Assembly: GCA_950106755.1 (NCBI GenBank)
Contig: OX467082.1
Location: 6,448,001 to 6,512,000, forward strand
Length of the DNA stretch: 64,000 nucleotides
Source of the DNA: Climacium dendroides
Lineage: Eukaryota > Streptophyta > Bryopsida > Hypnales > Climaciaceae
Direction of reading: 5' to 3'
Shown: positions 1 through 12,033 of the stretch, one piece after another
How the letters are laid out: every line of letters starts with the position of its first letter
Numbering within the stretch: the stretch's first letter is position 1
Position numbers and translations under genes: made by a program
The notes under the pieces: generated by a model
Databases searched by the model: none
Seen by the model: only the letters and a program-made list of their open reading frames with translations
Told to the model about the DNA's origin: nothing

Positions 1-3000
1 AGTGTTCTATTATATGATACAACTCCTCCGGCTTCTTTGTCGAACCTACATATCGAACACAATTCAAGTGAGTTTTCACGGCCAATACAACAGCTACAAT
101 TATCCACGACCATCAGGAATATCCTCGAAGAATACAAGAAATCACCCCTTCACGTTAGATCTCAGTATGCTGAAAAAACTCCAAAGAATGTTCAGCAAAT
201 ACTAACTGCACTCACTTCAGATTGTAATCACACTGCTTGAGAAAAGAACTTCCTCAGAACTTGTGACATTCAAGTACAAATATTTGGTAGAAGACCAAAA
301 AGCTTAGGACATGAATCAAGATGCATAGTGTCTCCAATACTAATGAGTTCAAAACAGAAGCCCCAAAGCTGGAAGTTGCACAGCAGAAATCGTCCTTACC
401 ATATTCGGGTTCTTCAGAAATAATAATGTCCGTATCCACATTGGCATGTATAATATGGCCATCAGTGCTGCGCCTTACGGTTCCTTTTATCCCCATCAAG
501 CAATGCTCCTGTATAGCACGAGTGCCTTCGTCTAAATATGCATATTGGAGCTTTGCAGTGTAATAATGTACTAGATGTACCAGGGAACTAGGGAAGTGCC
601 CAGAAACAAGGGAGAAAACGAGTTTAAGAGAATAGTTGTCTGAACTAAGTCAATAATATGCTAGCTAAAGCACAGAAATATATTTACGATTACACATAAT
701 ATTCCAGTGCAAAATATTCCCCCGGCCGACGACCAAACCAATGTAGTAACTAAGAAATGAGTATTTAAGATACTTAAAACAAAAAATCGAAGGTTCGTAC
801 TTTAGAGTGTTGAAATAGAGTGTTGGAGTCGTGGCGCAAGGCTGGAGTCGGATTTTCTCGGTTAGTTTTAACCCAGCATATGTCCTCACATCTCCTGAAT
901 CCCCACTGACAAAAATCCCAACAATAAAGTATTAGTCAAATAAAACATGCAACGAGTGCAAGGAAATAAAACATATCTATGGGGCGATAAACGAAAATTA
1001 AGGAGGAAAAGACAGCAAAGGTATCAAAACAAAGAAATCAACAGGCTCATTCCTTCCAGTTTAATTTGAAGAAATGCAAAAGCAATCTTTCCTAAACTTA
1101 CATACAAAAAAAGCTATAAGTCAGAAATACTAGGATAGAAGAACACCTTCTTGAGACAGAGACGCCCTTGCTCAAGTCCTTCAGCATCTCCAACCCACAA
1201 GAAAATGAATGCAGGTGTATCTGCAATGGCCTGTATCAACCACACATATTGAATTCAAATGTAGATCCACTTGCCGAGACGTGTTAACTATTGCATTGCG
1301 CATGCCCCTGAAGGTTTTACATTGCAATCTGGATATCACTTGACCTAACTCCAATTCCATTATTGGTCAAAATAAAGTATTCTCGATACTTTCTCAGAAG
1401 AAATTCACAGAACACGCAAGTACCGCATTTCGATTGATACTCAACGAATGATTGTTAAGGTAAGAGTCAGGTTTTGAATTTCACCTCAATGCGGAGATTT
1501 TGAATCTCCTCAGCTGGCCACCATTCCATTGAATCTCCACTGCCAGGAGCACGACGAACATACTCTTCCCAAGGAGGATCCACAAGTATCACATCGAACT
1601 TGGTCCCAAATACATCTGGGCTCAAGTCTGTTGTGCGAAGGTCACACTGCATGTACATGGGAGGTGTAGCTCTCTTTGCAATGAGCTGGTCTTTTCTTGA
1701 TATTAACTCCTTCAGCTTCGGGTACTCTTCGAATCGATCAGCCAGTTCAACATCTCGAATGAAGTTCTGAGGTCGCAAACCAGTATCAACAAAATGCTGA
1801 GAATAATCGTTCTGCTCCCCTCTCGAGGGACCTCGCCCTAATGGTCCATTTGCCCTTCCAATCAATCCCCTCCCACCACCTGGCGGACCTCTCTCCCCCA
1901 TTTGGCCTCGTCCACCACTGCCATTTGGTCCATTGAAGGGTGGCGCACCTCCACCAAATGACCCAGTTGACATAACCCCAGGACCTCCTCTCCCAGGCCC
2001 GGGTGGATTGAAAAACATATTAGGCCCTGGACCTGGAGCCATGCCTGGCCCAAATCTAGGACCCATCCCACCAGGAGAAGGTCCCATCACTGGCCCAGGT
2101 CCTGGTGGACAGCCCATCATTCCCATCTCGCCACCTCCCGGACCACCACCCCAACCCATGGGACCTCCAAACGGAAGCAAGGGAAACTGGCCCATGTTCG
2201 GACCAGGGGTTGGCCCTGGCCCCGGTCCTGGTCCCATTCCCATACCGGGCATCAATCCTTGAGGTCCCATCGGACCAAAGTGAGGCCCAAGCCCTGGACC
2301 TGGACCCATAAGAGGAGGATTCACACTTGCTCGCTGAACTTCCCGGCCAGGGCCTCTTACACCTTTCGGTCCACCTCTAGGACCTCGCCCACCTTTCCCA
2401 CCTTGTTGCTGTTGCATTCCTCTGAGCATGGGACCAGTTTGGTTGTTATTGAAATGTGGTCTCCCGTCATGACCCAGCATGCCTCCGCGGCCTCTATTGT
2501 TCGGTGAGGCTTTTGACCCTCGGCCTCTCCCAGGATGGTGATTGTAGCTCATCCCTCCATCGCCTGCGGCTCCTCTAGAGGGACCAAAGCCTGGATCATG
2601 GCCTAGTGGACCCTCATTGTCCATAAATCTATCACCACCTCCCAGAAAGATCTCTTCTCTCGGCCGCATTCTATCGTCCATCATCGGACCGTCCCAATCG
2701 ACATCTCCCATTCCACCAAAATAATCACCTGTACAATGGACTCAAGAACATGAAAATTCTACACAATATGCTGACGAGAACTCCGTGTCTGAACACATGG
2801 ATTAAAATCATATCGATTATAACCTACAACATGATAGGATTTCATGTCAACAAACAAGTGTCTTAATTCTCATGGAGCATTTCACATGGACGACATTCAG
2901 GCTAAACAGCAATCACCGAGAGTGAAGGATTTGCAACAAATAAATGGATGTAAAAACAATTTTTAACGACCAAATGAGTGAACAATATACAATAGAAGAG

Positions 3001-6000
3001 AGCAAGTAATAGTCAAGAATATGAGATGGTCCGCTAACCTTGAAAGAATCCTGGATCTCCACCTGGTAGCATATAAGGACCACCGTGGGAGCCGAATCCA
3101 CGTCCAGACTCTATATAATTGGAAGGTAGTTGGTGGCCTCGCCCCGAGCTTTCACTCACTGAAGCAAAACCCTGTGGACTTCTTAAATCATCCACTCGCT
3201 CCCTGTCCATCCTGCTCCGTTCGCTGCTCTCTCGTTCCAACATCTTCCTCTCCAGCTTCTCCCTATCAGCATTTTCATGTCTCTTATTTGATTCCCAATT
3301 CTCTTGCTCCCCTTGGTAATCAGCATCCCTGTTACCTTTCCATCGATTCTGATTACGATCATGGGATCTGTCGACAGTATCCACCCTATCCTTTCCCTTT
3401 CCTCTTTCCCAACTCCGATCATGGGGCCGATCTCTACTTCTGTACTTGTCGCGGTCCCTCTCACTGCTGTCACGATCCCTCTTTTGATTCCCACGCCTTC
3501 TGCTGTTCTTCTCTCTGTCATACTCGTCCCTATCATCTGACCAGTCCCTCTCAATGGCGTCCCAGTCCGATCGCCCTCCTCTCCGATCATCAGGACTTCG
3601 AGAGGCAGTCACAGCTTTGCTACTCCTATGACCTCTCCGATCATCAGGACTTCGAGAGGCGGTTACAGCATTGCTACTTCGATATCCTCCTCTCCGATCA
3701 TCAGGACTTCGAGAGGCAGTTACCGCTTTGCTACTTCGATATCCTCCTCTCCGATCATCAGGGCTTCCAGAGGTCGCGAAAGCATTACCAGTTCTATGAC
3801 CCCTTCGATCATCCGGACTCCGAGAGCTTATCGCAGCTTTACCACTTTTATAAGACTCTCTGCGATCATCGGGGCTTCGAGAAGACGTCGCAGCTTTACT
3901 GTGTCTTCCTTTCAGCCTGCCTCCATCATCAGACAAATCCGGACCGCTATCTCTTCCAATTCCCTTAACCCTACCTACTAAACCCTCAGCCTTACTTCCA
4001 CCCGACCTTGTCTCATAGATTAAATCCCTGGACACTGGCTTCTTTCCTTTCTCTTCTCCCGATCTTAACCTCCGGAGTCGATCTTCGTCTTCTTTCTCTC
4101 TAGCCACAGGATCAAGACTCAATTCCTTAGAGATCAACTTCCCTGTCCTATCCTCTTCCCGTCTGTTCAATCTTCCATGCCTATCATCTAGCTCCTCTCG
4201 ACCCGCCTCTCTTGATCTATATTTGTCCCTCTCATAATCTACTCGGTCGTCTCTTCCCCTACCACTTGACCTTCCCCCAATGTCATGTTCATAATAACTA
4301 TCATCATAACGTTCACTGCCTATACGTTGGTGATCGTCCCAATAAACCTCATCCCTCCTTTCCCTCTCTCTCCCCCGTTCTCTTTCCCTCTCCTTCCCTT
4401 TGTCTCTCTCTTTTTGCCGCTCCTTCTCTCTCTCCTTTTCCCGTTCTCTTTCCCGTTCCTTTTCTCTATCCCTGTCCTTCTCATCCCTTCCCAGGAATCT
4501 GCCTCCGAAGACATAGTCTTCTCTTTCCAGAGTATCTCGCCCACGTCGTCGGCCTGACTTTCGTACCTCTTCCCCGCCTTCTTCCAATTCACCTTCAAGC
4601 TTGCTTCCGTCGTCGACATCTTCCCACTCCGGCTTGTCTCTGCTCTGATCGAAATGGCGGTTTTCTTCCTTCCAGTCTCTGTCCACTCTTTCTCTGTGAT
4701 GTGTGGTTTTCTGCCATTCATCCAACTCTTCCCTCTCCAGTCTCTCTTTCGCCCTCCGATGACGTTCAGGCCTCTCCAGTTGACTTTCATGATCCTGCTC
4801 TCTACCTCCTGGGTCCGCCTCTGCAAATGGTCCAAGTTTCTCAACATCCTGGGACACGTCATACACAGCTGCTGGTTCACTTTCCCCGAGTTTCTCAAGA
4901 ACTGCATACTTGCTCCCCTCTTCCGCTTCTTCACTCTCGATCACATCCACACTCACGGGCTCTCGAAGCACAATTTCTCGTTCCTCCTCCAACGTGAGCG
5001 TATCCTCCTCAGGTTCGTTCCATTTGCTCTCTGTCCCCTCTACTCCATTTCCCCCTCGCGGATCCTTTCCTATCACCGGTTCTGTGACCTCTTCCAGCAC
5101 GGGGTCAGGTTTATCCCATCGAGAAGACACTCTGTCTTTTCGACGGCCATGACTCGCACTCCCTTTCTCACCCCTGCTCTCTGAAATATTTTCGTAGGGC
5201 GTAGGAGGATCCCTCACCTCTTCCCGATGATCAAACCTCGCCACAACCCTTTCTTCATCGCTCCGTTCAGCTCTACTGGCCCTATCCTTCTTGCTTTCTT
5301 CCCGCTCGCCTTTGTCCCCGCGACTCTTCCCACTACCATTGCGCTTACGGTCCCATTTATGTTTGGAATCCGTTAAATCGGCAGCCCCTTCCACACCAAC
5401 GATGACCTCTCCTGGCCTATCTCTGTCACTAGGACCTCTGTCCCGGCCAACATTTTCTCTGCCCCTCTCGTTTCGACTTGAACTGCGAGGGTGATTATCG
5501 AGCCCAGAACTCTCAACATATCGCTCACCTCCCTCTGCTTGCAACTCTACATCCCTGGTATCTCTCTCATCATAAATGCGACCAACAACTCTTTCTGATT
5601 TCTTTTCCTCAACGTGTTTTCGGCTCTTTGAATGACTTGGATCCACTCCAGAGCTTGTGATGGTCCTACCAGCTCTTATCTCGAAGTTGGTTTCATCGTC
5701 GTTATCGTGTGATCTGTCAACCTTATGATCTCCTTTTCTAGATCTAAGGCTGTCGTGGGACTCATAAATTCTATCAGCCCTCGAATCGACCTTCAAATCA
5801 ACCCTCTGGTAATCCATCACGTCGCCATTCTGGGCTTCCTCCACGTATGTCTCACTTCGCCGCATCGTTTCGTCGTCGGAAAATCTCTCTGCCGCCCTGG
5901 TTTCGAACTTCCGCGAGTCCGCTTCCACGTATTCATGGCCTCTCTCAGCTCTACTACTCTCCTTCTTCCACAACCTCTCTTCTTCTTTTCCGTAATGCCT

Positions 6001-6639
6001 GTCTCGATGGGAGCTTCGCTTCCTTGCAGAGTCTTCATCAAGAGTTTCACCTCTGGCCGCCCTGGAGTCACTCCTCCTATACTTCTCATCGAGCCCATCT
6101 TGTCCCTTATTAGCTCTAAGTTCTCCCTTTCGGCCTCTTTCCTTATCGGGTGATTTTGTTACAGCTTTCCTCACCTTCTCTTCTTCCAGCTCAAAAGCCC
6201 TCTCGTCCTTCCAAACCATTCCCTCGACGATGTCATCAGTTTCTCCGCCTTCCTTTACAAGAGGACCTTCGATCTTCTTACTCGACTTCTCAGACGCATT
6301 TCTTCTCTTGCTGCTCCCTGCTCGCGGCTCCATGAATTCCCAATCGTGCGATCTCTCTTCGTGTCTGTCCGACCGCAACCGTTTCTCGCCTTTCTCGTAA
6401 TACTCATCCCTGCTCCGGCCAACTCTATCATGCTCCCTCTCCCTCTCGTCTTTCTCCCGAGCTTTCTCTCTTTCCCGCTCGCTCTTGCTGCTCTTCTTAC
6501 TCTTACTCGAACGATGCCTACGGTCCTCATCGTAGGCCTCATCGTCATCCCAGTCGTGGACTTTCACGTAATGTGAGCTTTCGCTCTTCCGTCTCTTGTA
6601 CGGGTCTTTCTCCCTGTCACCTCCTCCGGGACTTCCCAT
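1..6639 (-). CDS. MTB: m6A methyltransferase non-catalytic subunit MTB (METTL14 homologue), 3' end outside window
   Basis: This is the plant METTL14 homologue, which pairs with MTA (METTL3) in the nuclear m6A writer complex on mRNA. Exons (minus strand): 6639-3039, 2728-1485, 1230-1147, 905-801, 508-400 and 45-<1; all junctions are GT-AG and keep the frame, giving about 1729 codons in the window. Exon 1 encodes a 1200-residue charged, disordered region rich in Arg, Glu, Asp and Ser. An almost pure Arg/Glu/Lys stretch lies near residues 715-770, and six SPDDRR repeats lie near 913-1021. Exon 2 adds a Gly/Pro/Met-rich linker and then the MT-A70 domain: [17 protein letters not shown], and the DPPW tetrad at about 1584-1587. 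Later exons match family blocks [46 protein letters not shown] and [14 protein letters not shown]. Human METTL14 has EPPL where plants keep DPPW. From memory, the Arabidopsis protein is about 960 residues, so the N-terminus is unusually long here. Start: first ATG of the open exon. Confidence 0.95.
3575..3905 (-). repeat. Six in-frame 54/57-bp tandem repeats within MTB exon 1
   Basis: The motif encoding SPDDRR recurs six times at intervals of 54 or 57 bp (anchors near 3581, 3635, 3692, 3749, 3803 and 3860). Each unit codes for 18 or 19 residues, of the type [19 protein letters not shown]. All spacings are multiples of three, so the reading frame is kept. The central units are the most alike, which suggests recent expansion by unequal exchange. 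Confidence 0.9.
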
Positions 6640-7600
6640 TTATGCCCCAGCATGCATGCAGACTACAATGCCCGACTCTACCCTCTCTTCATGTCCACTG
6701 AAGAGGTACCTTTCCCAGCGTGACATTCAGACGCAGAGTCTTCCACTTCATTTCGAAAATGTCCTCGTGCACCTCTCTAGCTCCACATTATTCATGCAAA
6801 ACGAAACCCTACAATCCTTTCCCAATACCCACACCACTGAAGACACGCCCTCCATCAGCTACATCCAATCCCCTAACCCCCTCAGCCAGTACTTCCACCA
6901 TCTCACTCACCGATCACTCCCACACTCTCTCCATAAAAACCATTTCCTCTCTCACCACCAAAAACATGACCCAAAACGAAAAATCAACGAAAAACCTAAT
7001 TTCTGCTGCCACGCTCGAAATCCCGCGCTGCAACACGCACCCCCCTTGCGCAGACCGAATCAAACATACCTGAAGACCTAACGCAATTCTCCCGCGATCT
7101 CTCCATGCCACAGCAACAATGGCGACGCTCCAAAGAATGGCGCGATTGAGGAAAAAAACAAACAGAGCGTCCTCAATTGAACACCATTTTGAGTGTGGTA
7201 AAGGGCAGCAGAGAGAGCGACGGAATTGGCATCAGACGAGCGAGGTTACAGTGGCTCAGGGAGCAGCAACGACGACGGGCCGAGGGGGGAGCAGCTTGCA
7301 AGGAGATGGGATGGCGCAATGAGGGGGGGAACACATCCCAGCGAAGGCGAAGGAAGCGGGAAGCCCGGTCTCGCACACTACTGCATACTACTAAGGGGAA
7401 TAGTGTGGGGCTGTGGGCTAGAGAGTGACAGACTAGTAACTAGCCGATGTGATGACTTGTATCTCCGCTTTCAAGGAGCCGCGTTCCCACACGTGACCGT
7501 AGTGTTTGTTTTCCATTTTGGAGAAGGAGCCAGTTGTTTCTTCAATACTCATGTGGTCCTTGGTGATATTTATGTGGGGTAAATAAACTAGCCCATCACC
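6640..7600 (-). promoter_or_regulatory. Leader and promoter region of MTB
   Basis: This stretch is clearly richer in G+C than the spacer beyond it and lies directly upstream of the MTB start codon. The minus strand carries TAGGGTTT (plus-strand AAACCCTA at 6804-6811), a telo-box-like motif common near plant transcription starts. Short ORFs on both strands here have no recognisable domain. I infer a 5' UTR and core promoter, but the transcription start cannot be placed from sequence alone. Confidence 0.5.
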
Positions 7601-7722
7601 GTTCACTGCCCAATTCCGTTTCCTTAGTTTTGGCCTCCATCCTGCTCACCAAAACATCCAAATCTATTCATTTTTCTGATAATTTCAGTGCATTAATGTG
7701 AAAAGGGATAACGTGTCAATCC

Positions 7723-8116
7723 TTCATTGGTGGGTAACGGGTTGTCCTTTATTGGTGGGTAATGGGTTGTTTAGGGGACATTTTTGACCCACTCTATAAG
7801 TGGTTTTGTAATTTTAGCCCTTCATTGGTGGGTAATGGGTTGTTTAGGGGACATTTTTGACCCCACTCTATAAGTGGTTTTGTAATTTTAGCCCTTCATT
7901 GGTGGGTAATGGGTTGTTTAGGGGACATTTTTGACCCCACTCTATAAGTGGTTTTGTAATTTTAGCCCTTCATTGGTGGGTAATGGGTTGTTTAGGGGAC
8001 ATTTTTGACCCCACTCTATAAGTGGTTTTGTAATTTTAGCCCTTCATTGGTGGGTAATGGGTTGTTTAGGGGACATTTTTGACCCCACTTTATAAGCGGT
8101 TTTGTAATTTTAGCAT
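7723..8116. repeat. 74-bp minisatellite, five copies plus a partial copy
   Basis: Units start at 7748 (73 bp, one C missing), 7821, 7895, 7969 and 8043, with a degenerate 25-bp partial copy at 7723. Each unit runs from TTCATTGGTGGGTAATGGG through GGGGACATTTTTGACC and CTCTATAAGTGG to TTTTAGCCC. Copies 2 to 4 appear identical, and the last is slightly diverged near its end. It lies about 1.1-1.5 kb upstream of the MTB start codon. Confidence 0.97.
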
Positions 8117-9439
8117 TTACAAGAACTTATAATTTTAATCGAAAAATTATAATTCCACTTGGGTTTGATATGTGAAACAAGCACACACACCTTTAAAAAA
8201 AATATGTGTCCCTTTTGAAATTGGCCTCAAGATACATTTCAAATCAGGGTGGTAATAGGCTTGTTAGACATCCATAACCAATCAAATTAGCAAATCAAAT
8301 CAATAACTTTGGACATGATCCAAAATAGTGCAATGCAAAGCAAATATTTTTTAGAGGTACAATGATTCAAATACATTTGGAGGTGCAATGATAGAAATGA
8401 CAAGGATTTCAAATAGTTTGGTAATTTTATCACTTGAACTAAAATTACTATGGATTTTGAAAGATAGAATAAAATGTTGTGTTAGACTTGACTCCACTTA
8501 AAATCTGTGGTGTTGGAAATGACTACACCCTACATGTTGGATAAGAATAAGATTGGGCAAGGGTAAATATGGCTAAAGTTGAATATAGGTCTCTATTGAG
8601 GAATGGGTAATCTTATCTTACATAAAAACTAGGTAATATCTAGGTAAAATTTTGGCTCTTGGTCTTTGGATATGGGTCTCTTGTTGGAAATGGGTGGTCC
8701 TACCTTACATGGAAACTAGGTGATATTTAAGTAAAATTTTGGCTCCTAGTCTTAACACATAATAATAACCTGGTCTTAAAATACAAAAATAATTTGACTA
8801 TCCCCCCAAAAAATAAAAATTTTCTTTATAAAATACAGCCAATATCTTTTTATTGTAGCCAACTAGCAAAAAATCATGCATAAAAAAATTCCAAGAGTGC
8901 CCCTCTTCTATAGTTCTTCATTGGTTTATTAAACTCACTATTTTAAAACTATAAAAATTATACAATCTAAAATTTATTCTTTGAATTCAAAGGGAGAGAT
9001 TTAGAGATGGTATTACAATGGTTCAAAAGCTATGTAGGCAAATGAAAATGGAACATATATTAAAAATAATATTTGCATCTTAGGACCCATCATTCTTAAG
9101 AATTCATTTCTTATGTTTAGTAGAATTGTGATGTATATGGAGTGGGGGGAGTACTAGCATGAGAGCATAAAATTTGTGAGCCCATGAGCATAGAAGTCTA
9201 TATTATAGTCATTTTCTATAATTATTGGTGTTTATATTATAGGTACTTATATTATAGATTTTTTTTCATACTATAGTGTATTTATGTTATAGGTATATAT
9301 GTTATAAACCCCTTTAAATGGTTGTAGGTATATACCTACAATTAGATTCACAGTTTGTAGATTCACATCTATACACTCATGTGCTAGCATTGTTATACTA
9401 AAATTCATATGATAACTCGTATATAAACCCCCCGATAAA

Positions 9440-9477
<38 letters not shown>

Positions 9478-11194
9478 TTGAAAAGAGATACTTGCAATTA
9501 GTTGTTGGTTATATTAAGTGCACATTGTCATGCTTAATATCATGATTCACCCGAGGATTCACCCAATCATTTGAATGGTTATATATCCATCTTAACTTCT
9601 AAAGGTTTTCTAACTATATTTTCACCAAAACTGCTTCAAAACTACTATTTCTATAGGTACCAAATTTTAGAAAAAAAACTCATTTTTGGCACATGTAACA
9701 TAGGATCTTGTAATATGCTGGTTTGAGAAGATGTGGAAAAAATTTCAGAAATTTCCACCATGTAAATTGCATGATATTAGTGTTTGAAGTGACAAAAATC
9801 CTTTTTTATGCTTTGCAAAAAACCAAAGCAACTAAACTTCACAAGGTCAAATCATTATGAAAAAATGTCCAAAATGCTTATAATTCTTTGGAATTATTCA
9901 AAGCTCATGAGAAGTTTTAGTTTCTTTAGATTTATTTATATGTGAAAAGCTTTAAATTGCTCAAATTTCAAATTTTTGTTTCTAAAAAAGTGATTATGTA
10001 AGAATTTTTTAAGCTGCCTGAAGATCAATGAAAATTACAAATGATGCAATAACTTCTTAACTTGCTTTTTAATCATGTAGTCAAAAGTTTTAAAAATTGT
10101 TGGGTGGTAAAGCTACTCCTTGGGCACATCTTGTATAAAAATTTCAAAGAAAAAAATAAATTCTTTTGTTCATAGTGAGCTATCCCAAATTGCTATGTGT
10201 CAGTTGTCAAAAAACGGTCTTTGGTCCTTTAGGGGTTAATACATTTTAATCCAAAATTTAGAAATAGTCTTCTACCAATTTAAACAAATACTATGTTTCT
10301 TATGTAATTGTCATTAATTTTACAACAATTGTATATCTCATAATCATAATTTTCACAAAGAATTATCTTGTACATTTAAAATTTTGCAGGAGGCACCAAT
10401 TTTGTTTCCTTATTAATCAAATAATTTAGTGCTACCTTCAAAATTGGTGCAACTACTATGAGAATGTCTCTTGTCAAAAGAATCCTAGTTTTTATTCTAG
10501 CAAAAACATTGTAAATGGCATTTGGGACCTTTACTAGTACTCTTTATGACACTTTAACCTTGACTTTAATTTTTTCTTACAAAACCCATTAACTCCTAAA
10601 GGATAAAGGCACATTTCACACAATTTTTTTTGATAATTTGTCACTTTTTAGGGCAATGAGAATAAAATGAAATGATTTTTCTCAAATCTGATTGCATATG
10701 TTTGAAGTTAGAAGTAAAAGTATTTTTCTAACCTCATGCAATGGGGCCATTAGATTTTAACTCCTCCTATTGTGAGGTTTAAACCCCAGTTTAACAAATT
10801 ATGGAGTTATTCACAAATTATAGACCAAAACAACACTTTGGGTACCCTTCCAAAATCCGAAAAGCATCAAATCACTAGCAAGAATATATGTGGCCATCCA
10901 ACATATTTAACAAGCTAAGTACAAACATATCAGGAACATTCAATCCAAATTGACTTTCTACGCAACTACCTAAAATCTCTTACACACATTAAATGGTTAC
11001 TAGATCTGTTATTAGTAATGTTAATCAATGTACATACACATTTTGCAATCATGTGCTTCATTCGTGCTTCTAATACTAATATCTCAAATATGAAAATATG
11101 ATTAGATATGACAAGATTACATTTGACGAAATGTGGTTAAAAGAGTGCAAGAACAATAATTAGGTTGGTATTTCTAGTAGAAGGTTCTAAAAGT
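8117..11194. other. AT-rich spacer without recognisable gene
   Basis: No ORF of note and no splice-linked coding blocks were seen. It contains an 87-bp degenerate direct duplication (ggtctct anchors near 8588 and 8675), a TA dinucleotide run at about 9443-9471, and a right-end-like copy of the TTAACCCCTAAAGGACC terminal repeat in reverse orientation ending near 10240. A block near 10055-10130 resembles an internal segment of the same repeat family found at 20.9, 53.1 and 57.8 kb. Confidence 0.6.
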
Positions 11195-11202
11195 GCATAG
11201 GC

Positions 11203-11490
11203 TCAAAAATCACCCACTTCTTCAAATGTACACTATTTGTACATGCATAGCCTTCAACAATGTACAAAAAATGTACATTTTAGGAGGTGGGCGATTGTAG
11301 AGCCCTATACCATTCCAACTTCAAAAATTCACAACTAATTCCACAAAGCTCCAAAAAACATGAAACGACTTGGGTTAGATGTGAATTCCACTTGTCTTTC
11401 AAATAAAATTTACTTAAAAATATTTCAAGAAGCATCACCTCCCCAAAATTCAGTTTCAACTCTTACATGGGCGATTTATGGACCTCCTAC
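11203..11490 (-). repeat. Dispersed ~300-bp hairpin element, copy 1
   Basis: This is the reverse-oriented copy of elements at 47905-48199 and 62095-62392. It shares the blocks TAGGAGGTCCATAAAT, AAATTTTCCTTGAAAG-like and GGAATTAGTTATGAATTT-like, in the same order. A hairpin lies at one end: arms 11211-11243 and 11261-11293, built on CACCCACTTC, AAATGTACAC and TTTGTACA and their complements. Confidence 0.8.
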
Positions 11491-11494
11491 AGTA

Positions 11495-12033
11495 TGTGTG
11501 AAAGAAAAAAAATTAGGTTTTTGGTAACCAAAATGAGTGCCCAGCCTGGTTCATCTGGTTGACAGAGTTTGGTTTGGACATTTGCTTTTGGACTTGAAGC
11601 TGGAATGCGGAGTACCGACATGCCGTCTCTGCTATGGCGATCTTCTCTTACGCAGTTGCCTTGTGCCTTTGCTTCTAGCTTCACTTAGGTTAGGGCAGTA
11701 TTGGTTTGTTTCATTCACAAGTTCAATTGCTCTTGGTGCTTGTGTCCGTGATTTGATAGACTCTAGCCCCGCAAGAATTGAACCTTTAGAAAGAAGAGAT
11801 TGCTGGTGGCAACGAAAGTTGATTTCATTTGCGAGAAGGGACCCTAGCTTCTATTTAAAAACCAAAAGGTCAATGTGATCAGTTCCTCTGGGACGAAACG
11901 GCCTAACTCGCCGCATAGCAGCTTATCACAAACCCTACTTTCTCTGTTCCGTTGGGGTTTGTGATTTATGAGGGTCTGCTGATCTACTTACTAGCCGCGG
12001 TGCTTGTTTTGTTTCCGATTGATTGAAGGAGCC
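11495..12033 (+). promoter_or_regulatory. Probable leader and promoter of the PB1 gene
   Basis: Base composition rises relative to the spacer. AAACCCTA occurs at 11930-11937, about 100 bases upstream of the start codon at 12034; this telo-box-like motif is common near transcription starts of plant genes. An ORF at 11537-11878 has no recognisable domain and is probably leader sequence. The region is inferred from position and composition only. Confidence 0.4.

Noticed and set aside
3021..3968. Plus-strand 315-codon ORF and several others (4212-4997, 5725-6153, 6596-7081)
   Set aside because: They lie antisense to MTB exon 1, and their composition mirrors its Arg/Ser/Glu codons. No domain is present.
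7119..7582. Plus-strand ORFs starting near 7119 (MATLQRMARL and neighbours)
   Set aside because: No domain or splice continuation; better explained as the GC-richer leader and promoter of MTB.
11537..11878. 113-codon plus-strand ORF before the PB1 gene
   Set aside because: No recognisable family, and its Leu/Cys-rich composition looks random. More likely 5' leader.
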